A stretch of 64,000 nucleotides of DNA from a bacterium. GTDB taxonomy: Bacteria; Bacillota_I; Bacilli_A; RF39; UBA660. This document shows positions 1 to 7,165 of this stretch, piece after piece. The notes under the pieces are model-generated. The model made no database searches, had not been told where the DNA came from, and was given only the letters and a program-made list of their open reading frames with translations. How positions within the stretch are numbered: the stretch's first letter is position 1; every line of letters begins with the position of its first letter. Where the stretch lies: contig JAHZBE010000001.1 of the NCBI GenBank assembly GCA_019423565.1, forward strand, positions 186,001-250,000, given 5' to 3'. Position numbers and translations under genes: made by a program.

Positions 1-296
1 TTATACTTAAAATATCCATTAACTATTTCATTTAATGACTCAGTTGAACCACTAGTAAATATTATTTCTTCTCTTCTACTAGCATTAATTAATTCTTTTA
101 CTTTATCTCTAACATTTTCGTATTCATCACTTGCTTTTAAACTAAGTGAATAATCACCTCTATGTGCATTAGATGAATAATTCTTATAATAATCACACAT
201 CTTATCAATTACACAATTTGGTTTAAATGTTGTCGCACCATTATCAAAATATACAATATCTTTTTCTAGCATAGGGAAGTCTTTTCTATAATTCAT
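1..296 (-). CDS. sufS: Cysteine desulfurase SufS, N-terminal part (cut by window edge)
   Basis: The first 98 residues are visible; the rest lies left of the window. The start MNYRKDFPML is followed by YFDNGATT, NAHRG and FTSGSTES, which are the N-terminal blocks of the class V aminotransferase-fold desulfurases that take sulfur from cysteine and pass it, in Firmicutes, to SufU for Fe-S assembly. The catalytic lysine and cysteine are off the window. The ATG at 296 lies four bases beyond the sufD stop and uses a GGAGG embedded in the sufD end, so the two are probably translationally coupled in a sufC-sufD-sufS operon. Confidence 0.93.
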   Translation of the reverse strand, partial: MNYRKDFPMLEKDIVYFDNGATTFKPNCVIDKMCDYYKNYSSNAHRGDYSLSLKASDEYENVRDKVKELINASRREEIIFTSGSTESLNEIVNGYFKY

Positions 297-300
297 TTTT

Positions 301-1002
301 TCACCTCCAATACTTTTTAATAATTTTCTTTAAATCATCCTTTACATCATCAGTTATATTAAATTCATTTAATAAAAATCCATTAATTAAAAGTTCGTAA
401 CATTTATTTTCATCTAGTCCTCTTGAATTTAAATAAAATAATTCTTCTTCATCAAATTTACCAATATACGCACCATGTGATGCTTCTACATCATATTCAT
501 CAATAAATAAATTAGGTTCTATTTTTGATTTATTATCATTCATAATAATAATTTTATTATCTTGATGTAAAACACTTTTTTCTGAACCATTTGGTATATA
601 TCCATTGTTCTTTATATATATAGAATTATTATCTATTGTAAGTCCATGTATATTTGTATTACTTGTGCAGTTTTTATTATTATGATGAATACTAACATCA
701 TAATTATTTTCATTTAATGAAATAGATGAAATATTAATTAATACATTTGAATTTTTTCCATTAATATTTACATTTATATTTCTATTTATATTTTTTGATG
801 CATCAAATATATTAAATATAAGGTTACAGTTTTCATTAATATCAAAATTATAACTTACATCCTTATCTTCTTCATTAATTATAGTAAGCGTAATATCTAC
901 ATTATCATTTACTCTTATATCTTTATTACCATTTTCTTTTAATATAAATTCTCCATTATCTTCAAAATCAATACTACTCTTTTCTATTAATATATTATTC
1001 AT
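301..1002 (-). CDS. sufD: Fe-S cluster assembly protein SufD, short form
   Basis: A 233-residue protein between sufC and sufS, the position of sufD in Firmicutes operons. The C-terminal half carries features of the SufB/SufD fold: DEYDVEASHGAYIGKFDEEELFYLNSRGL, shown here only by its pieces VEASHGA, FYLNSRGL and a following helical tail. SufD acts with SufB and SufC as the scaffold on which Fe-S clusters are built. Usual SufD proteins are about 400-440 residues, so this copy retains mainly the beta-helix core and lacks most of the N-terminal helical region. The assignment rests on position and on the conserved C-terminal block; the N-terminal 100 residues are poorly conserved and Asn-rich. 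Confidence 0.82.
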   Translation of the reverse strand: MNNILIEKSSIDFEDNGEFILKENGNKDIRVNDNVDITLTIINEEDKDVSYNFDINENCNLIFNIFDASKNINRNINVNINGKNSNVLINISSISLNENNYDVSIHHNNKNCTSNTNIHGLTIDNNSIYIKNNGYIPNGSEKSVLHQDNKIIIMNDNKSKIEPNLFIDEYDVEASHGAYIGKFDEEELFYLNSRGLDENKCYELLINGFLLNEFNITDDVKDDLKKIIKKYWR

Positions 1003-1009
1003 ATATCAA

Positions 1010-1759
1010 TTATTCACTTACGATACTTGCACTATTTTTGTAAGCATCATATCCTTTTTCTTCTATTTCAAGAGCAAGACTTGCATCTCCTGTTTTCTTG
1101 ATATTTCCATTTACCATAACATGTACATAATCTGGTTTTATATATTGTAGTATTTTAGGATAATGAGTAATTATAAGTACTGATGTGTTTTCATGTTCTT
1201 TTAAATAACTATTTATATTTTCACAAACAATTTTTAAACTATCTACATCAAGTCCTGAATCAAGTTCATCAAGTATTATGAATTTAGGTTCTAATACTTT
1301 TAATTGAAGTATTTCATTTTTCTTTTTTTCCCCACCTGAAAAACCTTTATTCATACTTCTGTGAATCATATTTTCATCCATTTTTAAGTCTTTTACTGCG
1401 CTATCAATTTTCTTTATATATTGATATAATGAAACTTCTTCTTTTTCATTTAATGCAGTTCTTAAAAAATCAGCAGTTGTTACTCCATCTATTTCACATG
1501 GAAGTTGATTACATAAAAAGATTCCTTTTCTTGCTATTTCATCTGTAGACATATTTGTTATATCTACGTCATCAAACATTATTTTTCCAGATAACTTTTG
1601 ATATTTTTTGTTATTTAAAATAACTTTCGATAAAGTACTTTTCCCTGTACCATTTGGTCCCATTAAGGCATGTACTTCACCATCATTTATGTTTAAGTAA
1701 AAATTCTTTAATATATCTTTACCATCTATACTTGTACTTAAATTTTCAATTTTAAGCAT
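1010..1759 (-). CDS. sufC: Fe-S assembly ATPase SufC
   Basis: ABC-type ATPase of about 249 residues with Walker A GPNGTGKST, signature FSGGEKKKNEI, and Walker B FIILDELDSGLD, where the DSGLD tail is typical of SufC. It powers conformational change of the SufB/SufD scaffold in the cytosol. An upstream in-frame ATG at 1777 precedes the GGAG sequence, so the ATG at 1759 (MLKIENLS), 8 bases after it, is preferred. It is the first visible gene of the minus-strand suf operon, reading into sufD with a gap of seven bases. The divergent HIT gene begins about 130 bases away. Confidence 0.95.
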   Translation of the reverse strand: MLKIENLSTSIDGKDILKNFYLNINDGEVHALMGPNGTGKSTLSKVILNNKKYQKLSGKIMFDDVDITNMSTDEIARKGIFLCNQLPCEIDGVTTADFLRTALNEKEEVSLYQYIKKIDSAVKDLKMDENMIHRSMNKGFSGGEKKKNEILQLKVLEPKFIILDELDSGLDVDSLKIVCENINSYLKEHENTSVLIITHYPKILQYIKPDYVHVMVNGNIKKTGDASLALEIEEKGYDAYKNSASIVSE

Positions 1760-1822
1760 AACATCATCTCCAAACATTATTATTTTACCATAAAAGTATA
1801 TATTTTTTTAGTGCTTTTTGTT

Positions 1823-1922
1823 AAAATTATTAGAGGAGATGATAAAAATGGATTGTATTTTTTGTAAAATTATTAGAGGAGATGATAAAAATGGATTGTA
1901 TTTTTTGTAAAATTATTAGAGG
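1823..1922 (+). repeat. 43-bp tandem duplication covering RBS and start of the HIT gene
   Basis: Bases 1823-1865 and 1866-1908 are identical 43-mers, and a third partial copy (14 bases) runs 1909-1922 before diverging. Each full unit contains a GAGGAG ribosome binding site, an ATG and the codons MDCIFC. Because 43 is not a multiple of three, translation from the first ATG (1848) runs out of frame and stops after 20 codons at 1908-1910, overlapping the true start at 1891. Confidence 0.95.
1848..1910 (+). CDS. 20-codon upstream ORF produced by the duplication
   Basis: The first copy of the duplicated initiation region has its own GAGGAG and ATG. It encodes MDCIFCKIIRGD, identical to the HIT N-terminus, then shifts frame into KNGLYFL and stops. 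It ends 20 bases inside the HIT gene. It may have no function, or may divert or couple ribosomes to the second start. No independent evidence of a product exists. Confidence 0.35.
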   Translation: MDCIFCKIIRGDDKNGLYFL

Positions 1923-2253
1923 TGACATTCCTTCATACACAATTTATGAAGATGACATTGTAAAAGTGTTTTTAGATGTTAATCCTATGAGCCCTGGACA
2001 TATGCTTATAATACCTAAAAAACATTTTGAAAATTTAGATGATATTGATATTAATACATTAACTCATATTAATGAGATTGCTAAAAAAATGCATATATTA
2101 TTAAAAGAAAAATTAAATATTGATGGAATGAGTATAATACAAAATAATGGTGATGTTCAAGAAGTAAAACATTATCATATGCATTTAAAACCATATTATA
2201 AAGAAAATAATGGTATAAGTGTTGAAGAAGTATATAAAAAACTGATTGGTTAA
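1891..2253 (+). CDS. HIT family nucleotide hydrolase
   Basis: A 121-residue histidine-triad protein. It has the N-terminal MDCIFCKI block (two zinc-type cysteines), the SPGHMLIIPKKH strand and the catalytic triad HYHMHLKP near residues 98-105, which hydrolyses nucleoside phosphoramidates and related nucleotide-phosphate bonds. It is slightly shorter than the usual 135-145 residues. The ATG at 1891 is chosen because GAGGAG lies 9 bases before it; the in-frame ATG at 1882 overlaps that site. The gene is solitary on the plus strand, divergent from suf, and converges with the next gene, sharing four bases and a bidirectional terminator. Confidence 0.93.
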   Translation: MDCIFCKIIRGDIPSYTIYEDDIVKVFLDVNPMSPGHMLIIPKKHFENLDDIDINTLTHINEIAKKMHILLKEKLNIDGMSIIQNNGDVQEVKHYHMHLKPYYKENNGISVEEVYKKLIG

Positions 2254-2264
2254 TCAGTTTTTTT
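2236..2264. terminator. Bidirectional hairpin terminator between HIT gene and 2250-2681
   Basis: The inverted repeat AAAAACTGATT / AATCAGTTTTT with a short loop is flanked by A and T runs on both sides, so it can end transcripts from both convergent genes. It includes both stop codons. Confidence 0.8.
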
Positions 2265-2681
2265 ATAGCTTTTTATATTTTTTATCATATCAGTAAAATC
2301 TTCTATATATAAATAATCACTAATTGGTTCGTTAACATCAGAGTATGAAGTTGTTGTATACATAACATAAGATTGATTTTTTAATATTTTTTTTAATATA
2401 ATTAATTCTTTTTTTAAGATTAATATTCTTTTTTTAGATGCAACCATCCTATTAAAATCTAATTTTTTTACAGCTTTTTTATATTTTTTTGTTTCTGATT
2501 TAATTAATTCTATGACATTTAAAATTCTATTTTTCAAATCATCTTTTAAGTAAATTCTATTTTCTTTGAAACTATTTTTTTCACTTTCTAAAATAGCAAT
2601 TTCTCCATTGGAAATCTTTTTTATTATTTGAATAATTACATCATCATCCATTTTAGGTACAAAACTGGGTATTTCAATCAT
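2250..2681 (-). CDS. Hypothetical lysine-rich protein
   Basis: A 143-residue protein not recognised as any family. It starts MIEIPSFVPKMDDD, with a central strongly basic helical region (roughly residues 45-105, many Lys and Ile, likely coiled coil), and ends with a tyrosine-containing acidic stretch (DYLYIEDF). No signal peptide or clear membrane segment is seen. A weak AGGAAA ribosome site precedes the start. It overlaps the end of the HIT gene by four bases in convergent orientation. It appears monocistronic. Confidence 0.6.
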   Translation of the reverse strand: MIEIPSFVPKMDDDVIIQIIKKISNGEIAILESEKNSFKENRIYLKDDLKNRILNVIELIKSETKKYKKAVKKLDFNRMVASKKRILILKKELIILKKILKNQSYVMYTTTSYSDVNEPISDYLYIEDFTDMIKNIKSYKKTD

Positions 2682-2770
2682 TTATTTTTTCCTTTCAATA
2701 GTATTATATTTGATAATATATTATCAAATTACAATTTTATAGTCAATTATAAAGAAATAAAATTTCATAA

Positions 2771-2794
2771 AAAAAAGTTCAAAAGAACTTTTTT
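2771..2794 (-). terminator. Hairpin terminator after the small-peptide genes
   Basis: AAAAGTTC / GAACTTTT inverted repeat with a four-base loop, followed on the minus strand by a run of eight T. It lies immediately downstream of the 40-residue membrane peptide gene. Confidence 0.8.
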
Positions 2795-2915
2795 AACAAA
2801 CGAATGAACTAAGTATTATAGCAAGTAAGATATAAAGTACGATTATTGTTACATATCCGCATCCGCGTGATGTTTGTGTGCATGTATTAGTACATGTTGT
2901 ATTTGTACATCCCAT
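2793..2915 (-). CDS. 40-residue Cys/Thr-rich membrane peptide
   Basis: An unusually short gene with a strong AGGAGG 8 bases before the ATG at 2915. The product starts MGCTNTTCTNTCTQTSRGCG (four cysteines in a Thr/Asn-rich stretch) and continues into a single hydrophobic helix of about 18 residues (YVTIIVLYILLAIILSS), ending FVC. It sits directly downstream of a YjcZ-like peptide gene in the same orientation and shares a terminator. The Cys/Gly head plus hydrophobic tail resembles the YjcZ/YtcZ small spore-membrane peptides, but that link is weaker than for its neighbour. Confidence 0.6.
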   Translation of the reverse strand: MGCTNTTCTNTCTQTSRGCGYVTIIVLYILLAIILSSFVC

Positions 2916-2941
2916 TTAAATTACCTCCTAACTTAATTTAT

Positions 2942-3025
2942 TTAGATATAAGCACCTATTATTATTACTAATAGTATGAATAGTACTAGTATTATACCAG
3001 CACCTGATCCGCATGAGTGTGTCAT
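2942..3025 (-). CDS. YjcZ-like small sporulation membrane peptide
   Basis: A 27-residue peptide, MTHSCGSGAGIILVLFILL followed by VIIIGAYI. The Gly/Cys head and a hydrophobic tail ending in GAYI closely match the YjcZ family of small Bacillus sporulation proteins, whose tail is typically VVLFILLIIVGAAF/Y. Two in-frame ATGs exist. The one at 3025 is preferred because GGAGG lies 7 bases upstream, while the ATG at 3031 would overlap it. A second small membrane peptide gene follows. The role of this family in spores is not known. Confidence 0.7.
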   Translation of the reverse strand: MTHSCGSGAGIILVLFILLVIIIGAYI

Positions 3026-3165
3026 TTTCATTCCTCCTTTTTTATTATTCACATTATTTTATGGCAAAAGTACGAATAGTGTGATTATATTTTGAAAAAT
3101 ATTGTTTTTATTTTATAATTTTGTTATTATATATATGTGCATTATTAAAGGAGGATAAGGAAAAA

Positions 3166-4146
3166 ATGAAGAAAAAAATAATGTTAGCAAGTTTAGCTGT
3201 AATTTGCACAATATTATTAACTGGATGTGGTAATGCGAAATTAAAAAATGGTGAAGATGTAGCGATTACTGTAAATGGTACTAATATAACTGCAAACGAT
3301 ATTTATAAAAAGTTAAGAGATAAATATGGAATCTCTACTGCACTTGATATGGTAGATAAGGAAATACTTGATACTATCTATAAAGATGACGCTACTATTG
3401 AAAAACAGGCAGCAAATCAAATAGAAAGTTTAAAATCACAATATTCTGATAGTTGGGAAGAAACTTTAAAAAATGCAGGATATGAAAGTGAAAATGATTT
3501 AAAAGAATATTTCATATTAAACTATCAAAGAAATCAAGCTATTGAAGATCAAATTAAAGATAATATTAAAGATGATGAAATAAAAAAATATTATGAAGAA
3601 AATACTGTTGGAGATATCAGTGCTAAACACATTCTTATAAAAGTTGATACAGATTCAGAAGATGGTTTAACTGATGAAGAAGCTAAGAAAAAAGCTGAAG
3701 AAATAATTAAAAAATTAGGTAAAGGTGAAGATTTTGATACACTTGCTAAAGAAAATTCTGATGACACTGGTTCAAAAGAAAAAGGTGGAGATTTAGGATA
3801 TTTCAATAAAGGCGATATGGTTGAAGAATTTGAAACAGCAGCATACAAACTTAAAGTTAATGAATATACTAAAGAACCAGTAAAAACAACTTATGGATAT
3901 CATATTATTTTAAAAACTGGCGAAAAAGATAAACCAAAGTTAAAAGAAGTTAAAAGTAATATTATTGAAACTTTAACTAAAGAAAAATTAGAAAATGATA
4001 AAACTCTTGAAGTTACAACTTTAGATGATTTAAGAAAATCTTATGGATTAAAATTTAAAGATGCTAAATTAAAGAAAAATTATAATAACTATATAAAAGA
4101 TGCAATTAAACAAGCTGAAAAATCTGATTCATCATCTGAAAGTTAA
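3166..4146 (+). CDS. prsA: PrsA-type foldase lipoprotein (parvulin peptidyl-prolyl isomerase)
   Basis: A 327-residue lipoprotein. The signal peptide MKKKIMLASLAVICTILLTGC ends in the lipobox LLTGC, so it is probably anchored on the outer face of the membrane. A SurA-like N-terminal helical domain precedes a parvulin domain (about residues 140-245) with SAKHILIK, GGDLGYF, and YGYHIILKTG blocks. The protein assists folding of exported proteins, including penicillin-binding proteins in relatives. The upstream in-frame TTG start would lack the signal-peptide shape, and AAGGAGG precedes the chosen ATG. It is monocistronic, ending at a terminator shared with recX. Confidence 0.93.
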   Translation: MKKKIMLASLAVICTILLTGCGNAKLKNGEDVAITVNGTNITANDIYKKLRDKYGISTALDMVDKEILDTIYKDDATIEKQAANQIESLKSQYSDSWEETLKNAGYESENDLKEYFILNYQRNQAIEDQIKDNIKDDEIKKYYEENTVGDISAKHILIKVDTDSEDGLTDEEAKKKAEEIIKKLGKGEDFDTLAKENSDDTGSKEKGGDLGYFNKGDMVEEFETAAYKLKVNEYTKEPVKTTYGYHIILKTGEKDKPKLKEVKSNIIETLTKEKLENDKTLEVTTLDDLRKSYGLKFKDAKLKKNYNNYIKDAIKQAEKSDSSSES

Positions 4147-4149
4147 TAG

Positions 4150-4178
4150 AAAAAAGTGATTAATCATCACTTTTTTTT
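4150..4178. terminator. Bidirectional terminator between prsA and recX
   Basis: AAGTGAT / ATCACTT inverted repeat with a five-base loop, flanked by A6 and T8 runs, lying between the two convergent stop codons and overlapping that of recX. Confidence 0.85.
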
Positions 4179-4903
4179 AATCCTTTACTATATAATTTTT
4201 GTTTAATAAAATATTCAAGTTCTGAGCCACTATATTTACTTTTATATTTATTGTATAGCTTATTATATTCTTTATTATATAAATCTTCATTATTCAAATC
4301 TTTCTTGTTTAAAATATCAATTATATCTTCCTTGTTGTAACCTTTATTCACAAAATCTGTAATTATTTTTTGTTTTAATAAACTTCCACCATATGATCTA
4401 TTTGTTCTAATTTTTTTATCAATTAACTTTTCTAAATTATCAATTATATCTTCACCTGAATAGTTATTAATTTCTTCATCAACAATATCTTTATCAAGTT
4501 TTAATTTATATAATTCAGATTTTATTTTGTTTAGTCCTATGTTATTTAATCTTACTTTATCTGATATGTAACTTTTAACGTAATCTCTATCATTAAGTAA
4601 ACCATTTTCTCTAAGTTTTAAAATAATTCTATCTGATAACTCATCATTAATTTCTTTGCTCTTTAGATACTTTCTTATTTCACTTTCACATCTCATTTTT
4701 TTACTAATATATTTAACTGTCATATCATAAATCATATAATTATTATTATCTTTTATTATGTCATCATAATCTTCTTCTATTTTTTTAGTTATAAGTAAAT
4801 TATATTTTATGATTATATTTTCGTGTAAAAGAATATTTTTACCATTATCAAAAAAAACTTTGTATTTACTTCCAGCCATTTTTTTAAATTTTATTATTTT
4901 CAT
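4160..4903 (-). CDS. recX: RecA regulator RecX
   Basis: A 247-residue, Lys/Ile/Asn-rich protein. It contains the tandem three-helix RecX modules, for example YISKKMRCESEIRKYL and LRENGLLNDRDYVKSYI (about residues 65-115), and a third, more diverged repeat toward the C-terminus. RecX binds RecA filaments and modulates strand exchange. It is not adjacent to recA, which lies about 10 kb away on the same strand. The ATG at 4903 has AAGGAG-like bases (GGAGAAAAGG) upstream. Confidence 0.85.
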   Translation of the reverse strand: MKIIKFKKMAGSKYKVFFDNGKNILLHENIIIKYNLLITKKIEEDYDDIIKDNNNYMIYDMTVKYISKKMRCESEIRKYLKSKEINDELSDRIILKLRENGLLNDRDYVKSYISDKVRLNNIGLNKIKSELYKLKLDKDIVDEEINNYSGEDIIDNLEKLIDKKIRTNRSYGGSLLKQKIITDFVNKGYNKEDIIDILNKKDLNNEDLYNKEYNKLYNKYKSKYSGSELEYFIKQKLYSKGLKKSDD

Positions 4904-4960
4904 CCTTTTCTCCTTATCACGAATTTATGTTCGCTTAAAATTTTAATTAAAAACTTAATA

Positions 4961-5155
4961 CTATTCTTTTACATGTATTAAGTTTTCAGCAACTTCTTCC
5001 AAAGCTCTACCTATGTTTTTTGTATTAACATATTTTTTTTCATCTAATTGATAATGTTTTGTTTCCTTCATTTGATGAGATCTTTTAGATACAATATAAA
5101 CTAATTGATATTTTGAAGGAACAATATTTAATACTTTATCGATTGATGGATACAT
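4961..5155 (-). CDS. rpoZ: RNA polymerase omega subunit
   Basis: A 64-residue protein starting MYPSIDKVLNIV and containing KYQLVYIVSKRSHQM and KNIGRALEEVAENLI, the two conserved helices of omega that hold the RNA polymerase beta-prime subunit. An upstream in-frame start at 5176 precedes the GAGGAG sequence, so the ATG at 5155 is chosen. The family is usually 65-90 residues, so this is a short version. In Bacilli it often follows gmk; gmk is not in this window, so the gene stands apart from its usual neighbour. Confidence 0.92.
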   Translation of the reverse strand: MYPSIDKVLNIVPSKYQLVYIVSKRSHQMKETKHYQLDEKKYVNTKNIGRALEEVAENLIHVKE

Positions 5156-5221
5156 TATTATCACACTCCTCACCATATAATATATTAATATTAAAAATAA
5201 ATCAACATTTTTTACAAAACT

Positions 5222-5953
5222 TTACATTTTCGGTTTGTTTTCTAACATTTTTTCTTTTAATTCTTCCATATTCAAATCATAAATTCTTCTATTTGCAATC
5301 GAATTATTGTTATAACTATCCATTGAATTATAAAGATCAATTGCATTCTCTTCACTACCTAAAGCTTCCCCAACTTTATAAAATAATTCAGAACCATCAC
5401 CATTTATAAAACTTTTTAATAAGAATTCTGCACCAAACACCTCACAAAAATCATGAATTGCTCTATCAGGTATAGTTTCATAGTCTTTAGGACTATCTAA
5501 ATAGAAATCTTTTACACTTGTTTCTTTGTTATAGCCTGTTATTAAAGTTCCAATATATGCTTTTAACATATCATTTAAGGCAAAACCATGAAATCTTAAA
5601 TTTGTATCTCTACTTAAAAGTCCTTTATCATATCTATCTTCTTCAAAATTTAATTTCTGAGAAAGTACACTTAAAAGAGATTCAACAAGTTCTGCCTCAT
5701 ATTTTTTAGGACTAAAATCCGGATTTTCAAAATTTTGTTTAATAGTATTACTTGTTTCATCATAAGAAACAACATAATTTTGTTTTCCTTGTACGTCTAC
5801 AATTTTTAAATTTTCAAATAATTCTCTTGAATTATCATAATCAATATTAACTCCAAACTTAGCGAAAAACAAATCTATTTTACTAATAGTCTGTGCTAAT
5901 AAATTCTTATCAATATCACTAATATTCTTACCCAATAAATTCTTATCAAACAT
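5222..5953 (-). CDS. Hypothetical soluble protein
   Basis: A 243-residue protein that I do not recognise. It is acidic, without signal peptide or membrane helices, and appears mostly helical. The N-terminus carries a short repeated motif, DKNLLGKNISDIDKNLL. A central block, LRFHGFALNDMLKAYIGTLITGY, weakly recalls the helix that follows the zinc site in some minigluzincin-like proteins, but no HExxH is present. The ATG at 5953 follows AGGTG; the ORF could start at GTG 5962. It lies upstream of rpoZ with no obvious shared promoter. Confidence 0.6.
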   Translation of the reverse strand: MFDKNLLGKNISDIDKNLLAQTISKIDLFFAKFGVNIDYDNSRELFENLKIVDVQGKQNYVVSYDETSNTIKQNFENPDFSPKKYEAELVESLLSVLSQKLNFEEDRYDKGLLSRDTNLRFHGFALNDMLKAYIGTLITGYNKETSVKDFYLDSPKDYETIPDRAIHDFCEVFGAEFLLKSFINGDGSELFYKVGEALGSEENAIDLYNSMDSYNNNSIANRRIYDLNMEELKEKMLENKPKM

Positions 5954-6010
5954 TTTATTCACCTACTACAATTATAACACCATTTATGATAAAAACACAA
6001 ATATAATATT

Positions 6011-6039
6011 AAAAAAATCCCAAAAGGGACATTTTTTTA
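6011..6039 (-). terminator. Terminator of the mgtA-Nudix-ASCH operon
   Basis: GTCCC TTTT GGGAT hairpin on the minus strand followed by T7, just after the ASCH gene stop. The plus strand also ends in T7, so it may serve both directions. Confidence 0.8.
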
Positions 6040-6756
6040 TTCTAAAACTTTTATTTCAATACCAAGAACACCGTATTTTTCTTGTTTATCCTGTGGATAA
6101 TATTGCTCCATATCTTTAGGGTCTGCAATTTCATCTTCAGCATAACCTAAAGATATTTTATCAAAATGTTTATATAATTCTTCAAAATTATCAAATTTAT
6201 GTAATTTAATTACTTTTGTCTTTAATTTTTCTTTTGTGATCCTATTTTCAAATTCAATAATATCTCCTTCTTTTATTAAACTCCTCTTTTCATCATTTAA
6301 TCTTATTTCAATAGTTTTTGTTCCATTTTTTATAAGTTCAAATGGAGCATTATGTAATCTCATTTCGTACATATTTTCCTCCTCATAATTCCATAATCCT
6401 AATTTTCCTTTTATAGGAATAGGTTTATCATATTTTATAACATTTTCTAGTTTCCATGCATATGTCATCTCGTGTGATTCTCTTCCATATACTGTTTTAT
6501 CAATTTTTAATAATTCATCTTCTAACTCTTTTGTAACAAGAATACAATCAGTAAGAAGCGCTTCACCTATAATCATACCTTTAGAACAATTTAAATTATA
6601 GTCTTTAAATTTTTTAAACATATCTTTTTCTTCGCTCATTCCAGCATGTATTAGTATTTTACCTCTATAATTTGTTTTCCATGATCTAAATTCATATTTT
6701 TTATAACCATCTATTATAAGTGTTGCCCATGGTTCTTTAATTGTTAATGCTTTCAT
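6037..6756 (-). CDS. Protein with two ASCH (PUA-like) domains
   Basis: A 239-residue protein made of two ASCH modules. The first (about residues 1-125) has TIKEPWATLIIDGYKKYEFRSW and RGKILIHAG. The second (about 130-239) has MRLHNAPFELIKNGTKTIEIRL and KEGDIIEFEN. ASCH domains share the PUA fold and are proposed to bind RNA or modified nucleotides; some are N4-acetylcytidine amidohydrolases. The first domain retains the early Lys and Glu of that type, so hydrolysis of an acetylated nucleoside is possible but unproven. It overlaps the upstream Nudix gene by 20 bases, so they are probably co-translated. Confidence 0.82.
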   Translation of the reverse strand: MKALTIKEPWATLIIDGYKKYEFRSWKTNYRGKILIHAGMSEEKDMFKKFKDYNLNCSKGMIIGEALLTDCILVTKELEDELLKIDKTVYGRESHEMTYAWKLENVIKYDKPIPIKGKLGLWNYEEENMYEMRLHNAPFELIKNGTKTIEIRLNDEKRSLIKEGDIIEFENRITKEKLKTKVIKLHKFDNFEELYKHFDKISLGYAEDEIADPKDMEQYYPQDKQEKYGVLGIEIKVLE

Positions 6757-7165
6757 GATTTTTCTCTCTTTCTAAATCAATTTTAATTTCTTCTATTATA
6801 TGACCAATATTACCTTCTCCTGCATATTTATTCAAATTGAAGAAATTATCTGAAAGACTTCTCCACTCTAATTTATTAACTTCTTCTATTAGATTAACAT
6901 CACTATTTAATACACCATAATAAACTTCAAGTTCTATATTCCATTTTATATATGACAAGTTCATAAAATATACTAATTTAATATCATTTTTACTTATATT
7001 TGTTTCTTCATAAAGTTCTCTATATGCCTCTTCTAAGCTATTATCATTTTCGATTTTACCACCAACAAAATTATACATTCCTTTATATGGTTCTTTTGTT
7101 CTTTTGCACATTAATGTACTTGTTATGTCTTTATCAAATATAACAATTATATTCATTTTTTTCAT
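6737..7165 (-). CDS. Nudix hydrolase
   Basis: A 142-residue protein with a good Nudix box, GGKIENDNSLEEAYRELYEE followed by TNI (about residues 36-58), which binds metal and cleaves nucleoside diphosphate-linked substrates such as damaged nucleotides. The usual Gly after EE is Thr. The start ATG at 7165 directly abuts the mgtA stop, and the end overlaps the ASCH gene, giving an mgtA-Nudix-ASCH operon. The pairing with an ASCH protein suggests handling of modified nucleotides; the substrate cannot be read from sequence. Confidence 0.9.
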   Translation of the reverse strand: MKKMNIIVIFDKDITSTLMCKRTKEPYKGMYNFVGGKIENDNSLEEAYRELYEETNISKNDIKLVYFMNLSYIKWNIELEVYYGVLNSDVNLIEEVNKLEWRSLSDNFFNLNKYAGEGNIGHIIEEIKIDLEREKNHESINN

